This document shows positions 46,827 to 55,960 of a stretch of 64,000 nucleotides of DNA, in pieces. The notes under the pieces are model-generated. The model had not been told where the DNA came from. It did not search any database and saw only the letters and a program-made list of their open reading frames with translations. The position numbers and the translations under genes were made by a program. How positions within the stretch are numbered: position 1 is the stretch's first letter; each line of letters opens with the position of its first letter. Source of the DNA: Paenibacillus sp. BIC5C1 (lineage in GTDB: Bacteria; Bacillota; Bacilli; Paenibacillales; Paenibacillaceae); contig NZ_CP135922.1 of NCBI RefSeq assembly GCF_032399705.1, forward strand, positions 3,162,001-3,226,000, in the 5' to 3' direction.

Positions 46827-47882
46827 ATGATTTTACAGACACAATTGAGATTCGTTAAAAACATAAAAGGTGTTAGGAACAGGGGATTTCTGCAGGGGAT
46901 CGGACTGACTTTACTGCTCTCGTTGATCGCCAAGCTGCTGGGTTATCTGCCGCTCTTAAATATCATGGGACAACTCGTTATTGCAATTCTGCTTGGCATC
47001 TTGTACCGGGCGGTGCGTGGCGTTCCGTTGACCGCGCAATCAGGGATATCCTTTTCGGGAAAGCGATTGCTGCGGTTCGGCATCATCCTGCTGGGTTTGA
47101 AGCTGAACCTTATGGATATTGTTCATGCAGGCTACAAAGTCGTTGCGCTAGCGGCAATCAATGTTGTTGTTACGATTTTTGTTGTTTACGTGCTGAGCAA
47201 GTGGTTAAAGATCGACAAACGAATAGGGCTGTTGACTGCTTGTGGTACAGCCATCTGCGGTGCAGCGGCAGTGGTCGCGATTGCGCCACAGATCAAGGCC
47301 AAAGACGAAGAAACAGCAGTAGGAGCGGCTACGGTGGCGATATTGGGCACAATCTTCACCCTTGCATATACTTTGTTATACCCTGTGTTGGGTTTAAGTG
47401 CGAATGGATATGGCCTATTCACAGGGGCTACGCTGCATGAAGTGGCACACGTCATTGCTGGAGCTGCACCTGGAGGGCAAGCGGCAACTGATATGGCAGT
47501 CATCGTAAAGCTAACCAGGGTCGCCATGTTGGTGCCCATTGCGCTGATCATCGGTTTGTGGAGTGGACGACAGGCGCGTGAGGGAGAGCAAAAATCATCT
47601 AAAGGAATCTCTTGGCGTGAATTGCCAGTACCCTGGTTCATTTTCGGGTTTCTGGCTATGAGTGGTTTAAACACGCTGGGTATTATTCCGCAAGAGTTGA
47701 TCTCGGGACTTCTGGTTCTGTCCTATATGCTGCTCGCGATGGCCATGGCTGGATTGGGGTTGGGTGTGGATATTGCAACCTTCCGTCGTCTGGGTAAGAA
47801 ACCTTTTTTGGCAGGATTACTGGGCTCTATAGTGTTGTCCATTCTAGGCTTCATGCTCGTTTGTGGCTTTGGCCTGAACTAG
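46827..47882 (+). CDS. YeiH-family membrane protein (UPF0324, putative sulfate exporter)
   Basis: A 351-residue protein with about ten membrane helices. KRLLRFGIILLGLKLNLMDI, CGTAICGAAAVVAIAP and GATLHEVAHVIAGA are signature segments of the YeiH/YadS family (PF03601), sometimes annotated as a sulfate exporter. AAGGAAG is upstream of ATG. It is divergent from the LysR regulator by 182 bp and is its likely target. A terminator follows. Confidence 0.92.
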   Translation: MILQTQLRFVKNIKGVRNRGFLQGIGLTLLLSLIAKLLGYLPLLNIMGQLVIAILLGILYRAVRGVPLTAQSGISFSGKRLLRFGIILLGLKLNLMDIVHAGYKVVALAAINVVVTIFVVYVLSKWLKIDKRIGLLTACGTAICGAAAVVAIAPQIKAKDEETAVGAATVAILGTIFTLAYTLLYPVLGLSANGYGLFTGATLHEVAHVIAGAAPGGQAATDMAVIVKLTRVAMLVPIALIIGLWSGRQAREGEQKSSKGISWRELPVPWFIFGFLAMSGLNTLGIIPQELISGLLVLSYMLLAMAMAGLGLGVDIATFRRLGKKPFLAGLLGSIVLSILGFMLVCGFGLN

Positions 47883-47924
47883 GGCGTGTGTTTCAAAAAT
47901 AGGTATCCCGCTGCATGAATTTAA

Positions 47925-47970
47925 CAAAAAGCACGCATTGACCATAGGTGGATCAATGCGTGCTTTTTGT
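47925..47970 (+). terminator. Intrinsic terminator
   Basis: AAAAAGCACGCATTGA pairs with TCAATGCGTGCTTTTT in a long perfect stem. Confidence 0.9.
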
Positions 47971-48070
47971 TGTTTGAAAGATGCTGATCATCAGATCCAG
48001 AACGAACAGGACAGAAATAGTATAAATTCATTGCTTGAAAAAATATAAATATTTACCTCTTTTGGTTCAA

Positions 48071-48220
48071 AAGTCCGAAATGCACACAGGAAAGTCTGGA
48101 TAACGATGTATTTCCTGATCGCAAGCCTTAAGGCTGCTCGTAAACATCCAAAAAGGAACATCAGAAGTCCGAATACCGTCTCTAGGGGTCCGATAAGAAG
48201 GAATGAAAGTGGTTTATACT
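48071..48220 (+). promoter_or_regulatory. Candidate AraC/YesN activator sites and promoter of the GH87 gene
   Basis: Two pairs of AGTCYG-type repeats, each 21 bp apart, lie at 48072/48093 (AGTCCG and AGTCTG) and 48166/48187 (AGTCCG and GGTCCG). TATACT at 48215 is a -10 box with no -35; the last repeat overlaps the -35 position, as for class II AraC activators. The 5' leader would then be about 240 nt, with no gene seen in it. Confidence 0.55.
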
Positions 48221-48464
48221 AAATCTATTCCAGAGATGGCAAATCCAAGCAGGAAAGCAAATCAGTATATCCGAGAAACTCCTCAAAGTAAGTAGCGTCC
48301 ACGAATTACTGTCGTGAAGTCCATGTTGTTGTATGAGTTTGCCATTTTTTTGTCTTGTACTTTGATAAGGGGGTGATGATCGGCGCAGCGAATGAATAAG
48401 GCAGATCAACCGTCCATTTTTCTTTGAAAAACCATTTTGCTAATAACCTGAGGAGGAATTGAAT

Positions 48465-51400
48465 TTGCGCAACAAGTACATTGTGTGGTCACTCGTATTA
48501 ACGATGCTGATCTCGAACGTATTCCTGACTGTCGGATTTCCATCTCCTGTATCAGCAGCCGAAAGACCGGATCTGGCACAGGGCAAACAGGTTACCGCGA
48601 GCGGGTACAACCAAACATACAGTCCAACCAATGTGATTGACAGTAACCAAGCAACCTATTGGGAAAGTACTAATAGTGAGTTCCCCCAATGGATTCAAGT
48701 GGACCTTGGCACCAACACCAACATTGACCAAATCGTATTGAAGCTTCCGACAGTGTGGGAAAAGAGAACCCAAACGATAACCGTGCAAGGCAGCACGAAC
48801 GGTTCATCGTTCACAGATATCGTAGGTTCTGCGGAATATGTATTTAATCCATCAGATGGGGAGAACTCGGTTAAGATTGATTTTCCTGCTGTGGAGACAA
48901 GGTACGTTCGCTTAAGCATAACAGGCAATTCCGAGTGGCCGGCAGCTCAACTGTCGACATTTGAAATTTACGGCCCAGGCAGTGAGGGACCAACGTTACC
49001 TGGCCCCGATCCTGTGGATCCCCCAATCATCCCTACAGAGGGAAGCAACATCGCCATCGGCAAGTCGATTACTGCATCATCGAGCACTTTATCCTTCGTA
49101 GCTGCGAATGCAAACGATAACAATATCAATTCGTACTGGGAAGGGGGCAGCAATCCAAGCTCACTGACGTTGGATCTAGGCTCCAATCATAAGATTACAT
49201 CCATTGTACTTAAACTCAACCCGGATTCGGTCTGGAGCACCCGAACACAGACCATTCAAGTGCTTGGACATAACCAGGATACAACAACCTTCAGCAATCT
49301 GGTTTCCGCTCAATCATATACATTTAACCCGGCTTCCGGTAACACGGTGACCATTCCCGTTACAGCAACGGTTAAACGTCTTCAACTCAACATTACCACG
49401 AACTCGGGCGCTCCTGCCGGGCAAATTGCTGAGTTTCAGGTATTCGGCACACCTGCACCCAATCCTGATCTGACGATTACAGGCATGTCCTGGTCTCCAT
49501 CGTCTCCAGTCGAGAATAATGCCGTCACCCTCAATGCCATCGTCAAAAATATTGGTTCTGCCGCTTCTCCAGCTTCTAGCGTCAACTTCTATCTAAACAA
49601 TGAACTGGCGGGTTCCTCCCCAGTAACTGCTTTGCAAGCAGGGGCTTCGACAACGGTCTCGCTTAATGCTGGCAATAAAGCAGCTGCATCATATACGCTC
49701 AGTGCCAAGGTAGATGAGAATAACCAGATCATCGAAGAGAATGAAGGAAACAACAGTTACACACACACCTCTTCATTGGTGGTTGCACCGATTACAAGTT
49801 CTGATCTGGTAGGCATTCTCTCTTGGAGTCCTGGAACCCCTACAGCAAACAGCACAGTAACTTTTACGGTTAATCTGAAAAATCAAGGCAACATGGCCTC
49901 CGCAGGCGGTGCACATGGAGTTACAGTAGTTCTCAAGAACGCTGCCGGGGCAACACTTCAGACGTATAGTGGTTCCTATACTGGTACATTGGCACCTGGA
50001 GCTTCGGTCAATGTCAATGTAGGTACCTGGACTGCTGCAACCGGTAACTACAATGTGACAACTACCGTAGCAGTGGACAACAATGAAGCTCCGGTCAAAC
50101 AAACGAATAACGTCGTTACAACAGGTTTGAACGTATATTCAGCCCGTGGTGCAAGCATGCCTTATACCCGGTATGATACGGATGATGCTACGCGTGGTGG
50201 CAGTGCCACACTGAAATCCGCACCAACCTTTGATCAGGCTCTGACGGCTTCGGAAGCCTCTGGCCAGCGCTATATCGCTCTTCCTTCCAACGGTTCCTAT
50301 GCACAATGGACGGTTAGACAAGGGGAGGGAGGCGCAGGTGTAACCATGCGATTCACGATGCCGGATTCCACAGATGGCATGGGTCTTAACGGCGCACTTG
50401 ACGTCTACGTTAACGGGACCAAGGCCAAGACGGTTCCTTTGACCTCCTACTACAATTGGCAGTACTTCTCCAGTGATCATCCGGGGGATACACCAAGTGC
50501 AGGACGTCCGTTGTTCCGTTTTGATGAAGTGCACTGGAAACTTGATACACCTCTAAAAGCTGGAGACACCATTCGTATTCAAAAAAACAATGGAGATAAC
50601 CTGGAATACGGTGTGGATTTCCTCGAAATCGAACCCGTTCAGGCGGTGATCCCGCGTCCGGCCAACTCCGTCTCTGTAACCGATTTCGGCGCGATTGCAA
50701 ATGATGGAAACGATGACCTTGCCGCATTTGAAGCGGCAGTCCAATCCGCGGTATCCACAGGCAAGACTCTATATATCCCTGAGGGCACGTTCCATCTGGG
50801 CAATATGTGGAAAATTGGTACGCCGACGAATATGATTAACAACCTCACCGTTGTAGGTGCAGGCATCTGGCATACGAACATTCAGTTTACCAACCCTAAT
50901 GCAGCCTCAGGCGGGATTTCTTTCCGTGTGCAGGGCAAGCTGGATTTCAGCAATATTTATATGAACTCCATGTTGCGTTCGCGCTATAACGAGAATGCAG
51001 TGTACAAAGGATTTATGGACAATTTCGGTAAAAATTCGAAGGTTAGCAACGTATGGGTCGAGCACTTTGAATGTGGTTTCTGGGTAGGGGATTACGCCCA
51101 TACACCTGCAATCATTGCCGATGGCCTAGTGATCGAGAACAGTCGTATTCGGAATAACCTTGCTGACGGTGTCAACTTTGCCCAAGGCACGAGCAATTCG
51201 ACTGTACGCAACAGCAGTGTCCGCAACAATGGTGATGATGGTCTGGCCGTATGGACCAGCAACGTGAATGGTGCGCCTGCCGGTGTGAACAACACATTCT
51301 CGTTCAACACGATTGAGAACAACTGGCGCGCAGCAGGCATTGCATTCTTTGGTGGCAGCGGACATAAGGCAACCAACAACCTGATTGTTGACACGGTTGG

Positions 51401-51848
51401 CGGTTCGGCGATCCGGATGAACACTGTTTTCCCTGGATACCATTTCCAAAATAACACAGGTATTCTGTTCTCCGATACAACGATCATTAACAGCGGCACA
51501 AGTAAAGATCTGTACAATGGTGAACGCGGAGCTATTGATCTTGAAGCTTCCAACGATTCCATCAAGAACGTAACGTTTACCAATATTGACATTCTCAATA
51601 CCCAGCGCAGTGCTATTCAATTCGGGTACGGCGGCGGTTTCCAGAACATTGTGTTTAATAACATCAACATTAATGGTACTGGTCTGGACGGTATTGAGAC
51701 ATCTAGGTTCACAACGCCGCATAAAGGTGCAGCAATTTACACCTATACCGGTAATGGTTCTGCCACATTCAATAATCTGACAACAAGCAACATTGCGAAC
51801 CCTAATGTGAATCAGATTCAAAATGGCTTTAATTTGATCATTCAATAA
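48465..51848 (+). CDS. Secreted GH87 alpha-1,3-glucanase (mutanase) with discoidin and CARDB domains
   Basis: A 1127-residue exported enzyme. TTG 48465 is chosen because AGGAGG is 8 nt upstream. After a signal peptide ending near VSAAE (about 33), the order is discoidin-like F5/8C domain (about 34-165), Pro-rich linker, second discoidin domain (185-325), two CARDB-like domains (330-560), a beta-sandwich (560-710) and a right-handed beta-helix (715-1127). Asp901 in ADGVNF and Asp924-Asp925 in NGDDGLAVW have the +23/+24 spacing known for the three catalytic Asp of GH87 alpha-1,3-glucanases. It should degrade fungal or bacterial alpha-1,3-glucan outside the cell. Confidence 0.85.
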   Translation: MRNKYIVWSLVLTMLISNVFLTVGFPSPVSAAERPDLAQGKQVTASGYNQTYSPTNVIDSNQATYWESTNSEFPQWIQVDLGTNTNIDQIVLKLPTVWEKRTQTITVQGSTNGSSFTDIVGSAEYVFNPSDGENSVKIDFPAVETRYVRLSITGNSEWPAAQLSTFEIYGPGSEGPTLPGPDPVDPPIIPTEGSNIAIGKSITASSSTLSFVAANANDNNINSYWEGGSNPSSLTLDLGSNHKITSIVLKLNPDSVWSTRTQTIQVLGHNQDTTTFSNLVSAQSYTFNPASGNTVTIPVTATVKRLQLNITTNSGAPAGQIAEFQVFGTPAPNPDLTITGMSWSPSSPVENNAVTLNAIVKNIGSAASPASSVNFYLNNELAGSSPVTALQAGASTTVSLNAGNKAAASYTLSAKVDENNQIIEENEGNNSYTHTSSLVVAPITSSDLVGILSWSPGTPTANSTVTFTVNLKNQGNMASAGGAHGVTVVLKNAAGATLQTYSGSYTGTLAPGASVNVNVGTWTAATGNYNVTTTVAVDNNEAPVKQTNNVVTTGLNVYSARGASMPYTRYDTDDATRGGSATLKSAPTFDQALTASEASGQRYIALPSNGSYAQWTVRQGEGGAGVTMRFTMPDSTDGMGLNGALDVYVNGTKAKTVPLTSYYNWQYFSSDHPGDTPSAGRPLFRFDEVHWKLDTPLKAGDTIRIQKNNGDNLEYGVDFLEIEPVQAVIPRPANSVSVTDFGAIANDGNDDLAAFEAAVQSAVSTGKTLYIPEGTFHLGNMWKIGTPTNMINNLTVVGAGIWHTNIQFTNPNAASGGISFRVQGKLDFSNIYMNSMLRSRYNENAVYKGFMDNFGKNSKVSNVWVEHFECGFWVGDYAHTPAIIADGLVIENSRIRNNLADGVNFAQGTSNSTVRNSSVRNNGDDGLAVWTSNVNGAPAGVNNTFSFNTIENNWRAAGIAFFGGSGHKATNNLIVDTVGGSAIRMNTVFPGYHFQNNTGILFSDTTIINSGTSKDLYNGERGAIDLEASNDSIKNVTFTNIDILNTQRSAIQFGYGGGFQNIVFNNININGTGLDGIETSRFTTPHKGAAIYTYTGNGSATFNNLTTSNIANPNVNQIQNGFNLIIQ

Positions 51849-51862
51849 ATGAGTTCAAACAA

Positions 51863-51895
51863 AAACAGGGAGCTCTAAGAGTTCCCTGTTTCTTA
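51863..51895. terminator. Bidirectional terminator
   Basis: AAACAGGGA (51863-51871) pairs with TCCCTGTTT (51883-51891), with flanking A and T tracts, between the convergent glucanase and cyclase genes. Confidence 0.85.
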
Positions 51896-51970
51896 GGTTA
51901 ATTTGATGAAGTATGGGTGAACATTGAGCGGGATCTGAAATATTAAAAAATAGCCGCGTAAAGCAAGTTT

Positions 51971-53866
51971 TTAAGATGCCCCATATTTGCTTCTGTAGTG
52001 ACTTAATGTGAGAAGAGGCCAAATATATGTATAGCTGTGATAATGGGAATAAAAATTCCCGGGCAAACCAGCTCCTGTTGGATAAGTGGTTCTCCAATCG
52101 TTCTCGTGCATTGATGCAATAAGCCTTAGAATGCCTTGATTCATCTCAAGTGTAGGTTCGGATTGGACTGCAATTAGTGTGTCAAGTGCCCAAGCGGTCT
52201 GAGAAGGGGTGCTCTCCCCTAATGGCACATAGTGCAGGAGTCGGTCACTCTGACAGGATTCTCCCCAGCCACCGTCGGAGTTCTGGATATTTAAGAGCCA
52301 CTGCACTCCTTTTTGCACTGTATCATGGTTTGCAGGTAGCCCAACTGCCGTAAGACCGGTTAATGCTGCCCAGGTACCGTAGATATAACATACGCCCCAT
52401 CTTCCGTACCACGAGCCATCTTTCTCCTGGTTTCGAATAAGCCATTTCGTTCCACGATTAATCCATTCATGCCTGGTGTCAAGCCCGGCAAAGTTACCGA
52501 GGTACTCCAAGGTACGTCCCGTCAGGTCAGCTTCTGAAGGGTCTGTAGCCGCGGATTTGGCACCATCAATGGCAAGCCAGGTGAGCATCTCCTTGTTTGT
52601 ATTTTTTTCGAATGCCGGCCAACCGCCATCTTTATTTTGCATGGACAGAACCCAATTCAGTCCGCGATTCCAGGATTCCTGAAACGTTGGAAGAGTAGTG
52701 GACATGCTTCGGATAGCCCGTAAAGCTGCCGTTGTATCATCCACGTCTGGATTGATTGTATTCGACTCCGAAAATCCCCATCCTCCAGCGACTGTATTCG
52801 GATTATGGATGCTCCAGTCGGCTCTTTTATTTTGCTGACGGGAGAGCAAATAGGAGGCCGCGAGCTGAATAGACTTATGGTCATCGGTGAGAGAAGCCTC
52901 CTGCAATGCGTAAGTGATTAAGGCCGTATCCCATACGGTTGATGGAGAGTTTTGAATCGTTGTTTTACCTCCTGAAGAACGGCACTGCATTGCCGTGAGT
53001 CCGGTTATGGCTTTTGTAATCAAGGGATGCTGCTTATCGTATTTTAGGGCCAATAGGGCAAAAATCATGAGAATTGTACTACTGGCGTAGCTGTATAATG
53101 TGCCATCAGACTCAATCCGTTCTATCATGAACTGTTCCGCCTTCGTTCTTGCCGTGTTGTGGATGTGGCGAGGATTACCGAGCATTCGGCTTCTCCCGCT
53201 TAGAATGTTGTTCTGCATTTCCTGATATCCACGAGCAGTTGACTCATCAGCAACATTCCGTAAGTCTGTCAGATCAGACAGATCGGGAGCATGGGTTGCT
53301 GTAATGGAGAAGCGCAAGTCTGCCATAATGAGCATAGGAGTGAGGTGAACTCTGGAATAACCGGAAAATTCAAAATAGTTGATGGGAAAATAGTTAGGGA
53401 ACATGAGTATCTCCAGGGGGATCATAGAGATGGATAAAGGCCATTTCATTTGTCCGGTGGCGGCAAGTATGGCTTTGGTCAAAATGCTGGTAACTTTTTC
53501 GATACCTCCTTTGGACTGAATATACTGTTTGGCCCGCTGAATTGGCTCGTCCGTGCTCTGGCTGTACCCGGAGTAAAGAAGGGCGTAATAGGCTTCAACC
53601 GATGCGGATAAATTTCCATCCTCTTCATCGGTGTACAATCTCCAGCATCCATCCTTTTGCTGTTCTTTAAGGATACGATCATGCAACTCCCGGATCAGCG
53701 CTTCATTTGGGACTTCCAATATTCGAAAGAGAATGATGACATAAGCATCAATTACTGTACCGTTCTCAAAACAGAAATGCCAGGAACCATCTTGTCGCTG
53801 CTGTTGAAGTAATGAAGTCGTCATCCGACTTATTTCCTCATCAATCGTGCTCAGTATATGGCTCAT
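51971..53866 (-). CDS. Squalene-hopene cyclase family (possibly sporulenol synthase)
   Basis: A 631-residue terpene cyclase with the protonating motif D374-V-D376-D377, the same place as in the Alicyclobacillus enzyme of 631 residues. QW repeats are seen at QDGSW, QKDGCW, NKDGGW, EKDGSW and NSDGGW. GGAGGT precedes ATG 53866; an upstream start at 53893 would overlap that site. It makes hopene from squalene or, as in Bacillus subtilis SqhC, sporulenol from tetraprenyl-curcumene; the sequence alone does not decide. No other isoprenoid genes lie next to it. Confidence 0.92.
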   Translation of the reverse strand: MSHILSTIDEEISRMTTSLLQQQRQDGSWHFCFENGTVIDAYVIILFRILEVPNEALIRELHDRILKEQQKDGCWRLYTDEEDGNLSASVEAYYALLYSGYSQSTDEPIQRAKQYIQSKGGIEKVTSILTKAILAATGQMKWPLSISMIPLEILMFPNYFPINYFEFSGYSRVHLTPMLIMADLRFSITATHAPDLSDLTDLRNVADESTARGYQEMQNNILSGRSRMLGNPRHIHNTARTKAEQFMIERIESDGTLYSYASSTILMIFALLALKYDKQHPLITKAITGLTAMQCRSSGGKTTIQNSPSTVWDTALITYALQEASLTDDHKSIQLAASYLLSRQQNKRADWSIHNPNTVAGGWGFSESNTINPDVDDTTAALRAIRSMSTTLPTFQESWNRGLNWVLSMQNKDGGWPAFEKNTNKEMLTWLAIDGAKSAATDPSEADLTGRTLEYLGNFAGLDTRHEWINRGTKWLIRNQEKDGSWYGRWGVCYIYGTWAALTGLTAVGLPANHDTVQKGVQWLLNIQNSDGGWGESCQSDRLLHYVPLGESTPSQTAWALDTLIAVQSEPTLEMNQGILRLIASMHENDWRTTYPTGAGLPGNFYSHYHSYTYIWPLLTLSHYRSKYGAS

Positions 53867-54037
53867 TGCGCGGATACCTCCAGAGTACGTCATTTATGTA
53901 TTATATGATGGCAATCAGGGGGAAATGAGGAGCAGAATGAGCGTAAAATCCAGTCCTTTTCAGGTTTTTTTACAATTTTAAATAAAAAAATAAAATTTAC
54001 TGTTGAAATTTTTTCCAATAAAGTGTATAAATATCTT

Positions 54038-54051
54038 TGTTAACGCTTACA
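54038..54051. promoter_or_regulatory. cre: CcpA cre box 1 upstream of GH30 gene
   Basis: TGTTAACGCTTACA fits the relaxed cre consensus TGWNANCGNTNNCA. It follows a -10-like TATAAA at about 54026 in the 355-bp divergent region. Confidence 0.65.
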
Positions 54052-54149
54052 AGTTTTTTGATCTATATCTTTCTCCGATACCCTTCAAAAAGGAGGTGTT
54101 AGTACTACGGTATGCAATAAAGTGAAAAAGGACTTCATGATTTTAAAAA

Positions 54150-54163
54150 TGAAATCGATTTCA
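54150..54163. promoter_or_regulatory. cre: CcpA cre box 2 upstream of GH30 gene
   Basis: TGAAATCGATTTCA is a perfect palindrome and matches TGWAANCGNTNWCA at every fixed position. It is 112 bp from box 1 and 58 bp before the GH30 start. Confidence 0.8.
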
Positions 54164-54221
54164 TTTTCTGGTATTTGATATTTGGCTGTTCAAATAATAA
54201 CAAATTAAAGGAGATATGTTG

Positions 54222-55733
54222 ATGAAGATATGGAAAAAGAGTGCGTTAGTGTTGCTGTCCACTTTTCTGGTAACGGCGGGTTCATATGGTTCATATATGC
54301 CCAAGACTGCGCATGCAGCAGGTGAACAGGTGGAGGTATGGATTTCAACTTCAGACCCCAATTCCGAACCGGCAGTGGGGCTTAGAACAGATGCGAGACT
54401 CACCAAGATTGCATCCAAAAACTTCAGCAGCAACTCAGGCAATGCTGATGTTACTATTACGGTAAATGAGAACAAAACGTATCAGCAAATGGATGGTTTT
54501 GGAGTGTCGTTAACGGATGCTTCCGCATGGCTCATGAACTACAAGCTGGATAACAATAAGCGCGCGGAAGTGATGGAGAGGTTGTTTGGCACCACAGGCA
54601 TTGGACTTAGCTTATTGAGACAGCCGATCGGAAGTTCTGATTTTGCCTGGGCCGCCTACACTTATGCCGATACGCCAAATGATACTTCTCTCAACCAATT
54701 TACGATCGACCGGGACAAGGCTTACATACTGCCCATGGTCAAAGCGGCAATCGCTAAGAATCCCAATATCAAAGTCATGGGTTCCCCATGGAGTGCGCCT
54801 GCCTGGATGAAATATTCCAACAATCTGAACGGCGGCAAACTGAGAGCAGAACACTATGGCACATATGCAAACTATTTCAAAAAATACATTGAAGCCTACC
54901 AGGCTGAAGGTGTACCCATCTATGCTGTTACGTTGCAAAATGAGCCAATGTACGAGCCATCCCATTATCCTTCCATGGGTATGAATGTACAGGATCAGAC
55001 GGGCTTTATCGGCGATTATCTTGGACCAACACTCCGCAATGCCGGAATTAACACGAAGATTATTGCATTCGACCATAACTTTCTGGACTGGAACTTCCCG
55101 AACCAAGTTATTACGAATCTGAAGAACGCAGGCAAGGGTAGCTACGTATCCGGTAGCGCATTCCACCATTATGACAGTGGGGACGGATCGACAATGACCT
55201 CCATGAATAACAGTCACCCGGACAAGGAAATTTGGTTCACGGAGGGTGGTTTCGGCAACTGGAATGATCCGCAGAATGGGACCTCTTCAGGCTTCGATAA
55301 TATGATGAACGAGTTCATTAATATTACGAGAAACTGGTCCAAATCGATCATTCTCTGGAACGCTGCCCTGGATCAAAAAGACGGTCCAGCATTGCTTTCA
55401 CCGAACAACACGAACAAAGGCATGATTACAATCCGTAACTCGGACAACCGTAATGATGCTCCTGAGAATAATGTCACATATCACAAACAATATTATTTGC
55501 TAGGTCACTTTAGTAAATTTGTAGTACCCAATGCATACCGCATTGACAGCAACACCGGATCTGAAGTCAAAAATGTGGCTTTCCGCAATCCGGACGGTTC
55601 CAAAGTGGTAGTTGCCTACAACTCTTCCAGTGCGTCAAAAAATGTGAAGATCCAATGGGGCAGCCAAAGCTTCGTTGTCACTATTCCAGGCAAGTCGGCC
55701 ATGACGTATAAATGGTATGGAAATGTATCTTAA
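54222..55733 (+). CDS. Secreted GH30 glucanase (glucosylceramidase/endo-beta-1,6-glucanase type)
   Basis: A 503-residue exported glycosidase. AAAGGAGA is well placed for ATG 54222 (8 nt), better than the ATG at 54216. The signal peptide ends near AHAAG (about 31). The TIM barrel has acid/base Glu241 in LQNEPMYEPSHYP and nucleophile Glu341 in WFTEGGFG, the GH30 pair; the C-terminal beta-sandwich follows to 503. Likely substrate is beta-1,6-glucan or a related beta-glucan of fungal walls. Two cre boxes upstream imply CcpA control. It is divergent from the cyclase gene. Confidence 0.9.
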   Translation: MKIWKKSALVLLSTFLVTAGSYGSYMPKTAHAAGEQVEVWISTSDPNSEPAVGLRTDARLTKIASKNFSSNSGNADVTITVNENKTYQQMDGFGVSLTDASAWLMNYKLDNNKRAEVMERLFGTTGIGLSLLRQPIGSSDFAWAAYTYADTPNDTSLNQFTIDRDKAYILPMVKAAIAKNPNIKVMGSPWSAPAWMKYSNNLNGGKLRAEHYGTYANYFKKYIEAYQAEGVPIYAVTLQNEPMYEPSHYPSMGMNVQDQTGFIGDYLGPTLRNAGINTKIIAFDHNFLDWNFPNQVITNLKNAGKGSYVSGSAFHHYDSGDGSTMTSMNNSHPDKEIWFTEGGFGNWNDPQNGTSSGFDNMMNEFINITRNWSKSIILWNAALDQKDGPALLSPNNTNKGMITIRNSDNRNDAPENNVTYHKQYYLLGHFSKFVVPNAYRIDSNTGSEVKNVAFRNPDGSKVVVAYNSSSASKNVKIQWGSQSFVVTIPGKSAMTYKWYGNVS

Positions 55734-55773
55734 GGGATAGCAGGAATTCAGATTCCCGCATCCAGCAACCTGG

Positions 55774-55803
55774 GGGCCGCGAGCAGTCGCGGCTCTTTTA
55801 TTT
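55774..55803 (+). terminator. Intrinsic terminator after GH30 gene
   Basis: GCCGCGA and TCGCGGC pair across GCAG, followed by TCTTTTATTTT. The next 160 bp are AT-rich leader of the surface-protein gene with no gene seen. Confidence 0.9.
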
Positions 55804-55960
55804 TCTTTTATTAAAAGATCATCCACTGTATACATTTGTTGTGATTTTTACATATTCAAGGATTTTACAATTTTAATAATATGATTTTTTAGTTTAACTG
55901 TCCTCTTACATTGGGTTGATATACTAGCCTGAGCTTTTACATGGGAGAGGGGTTAACAAC

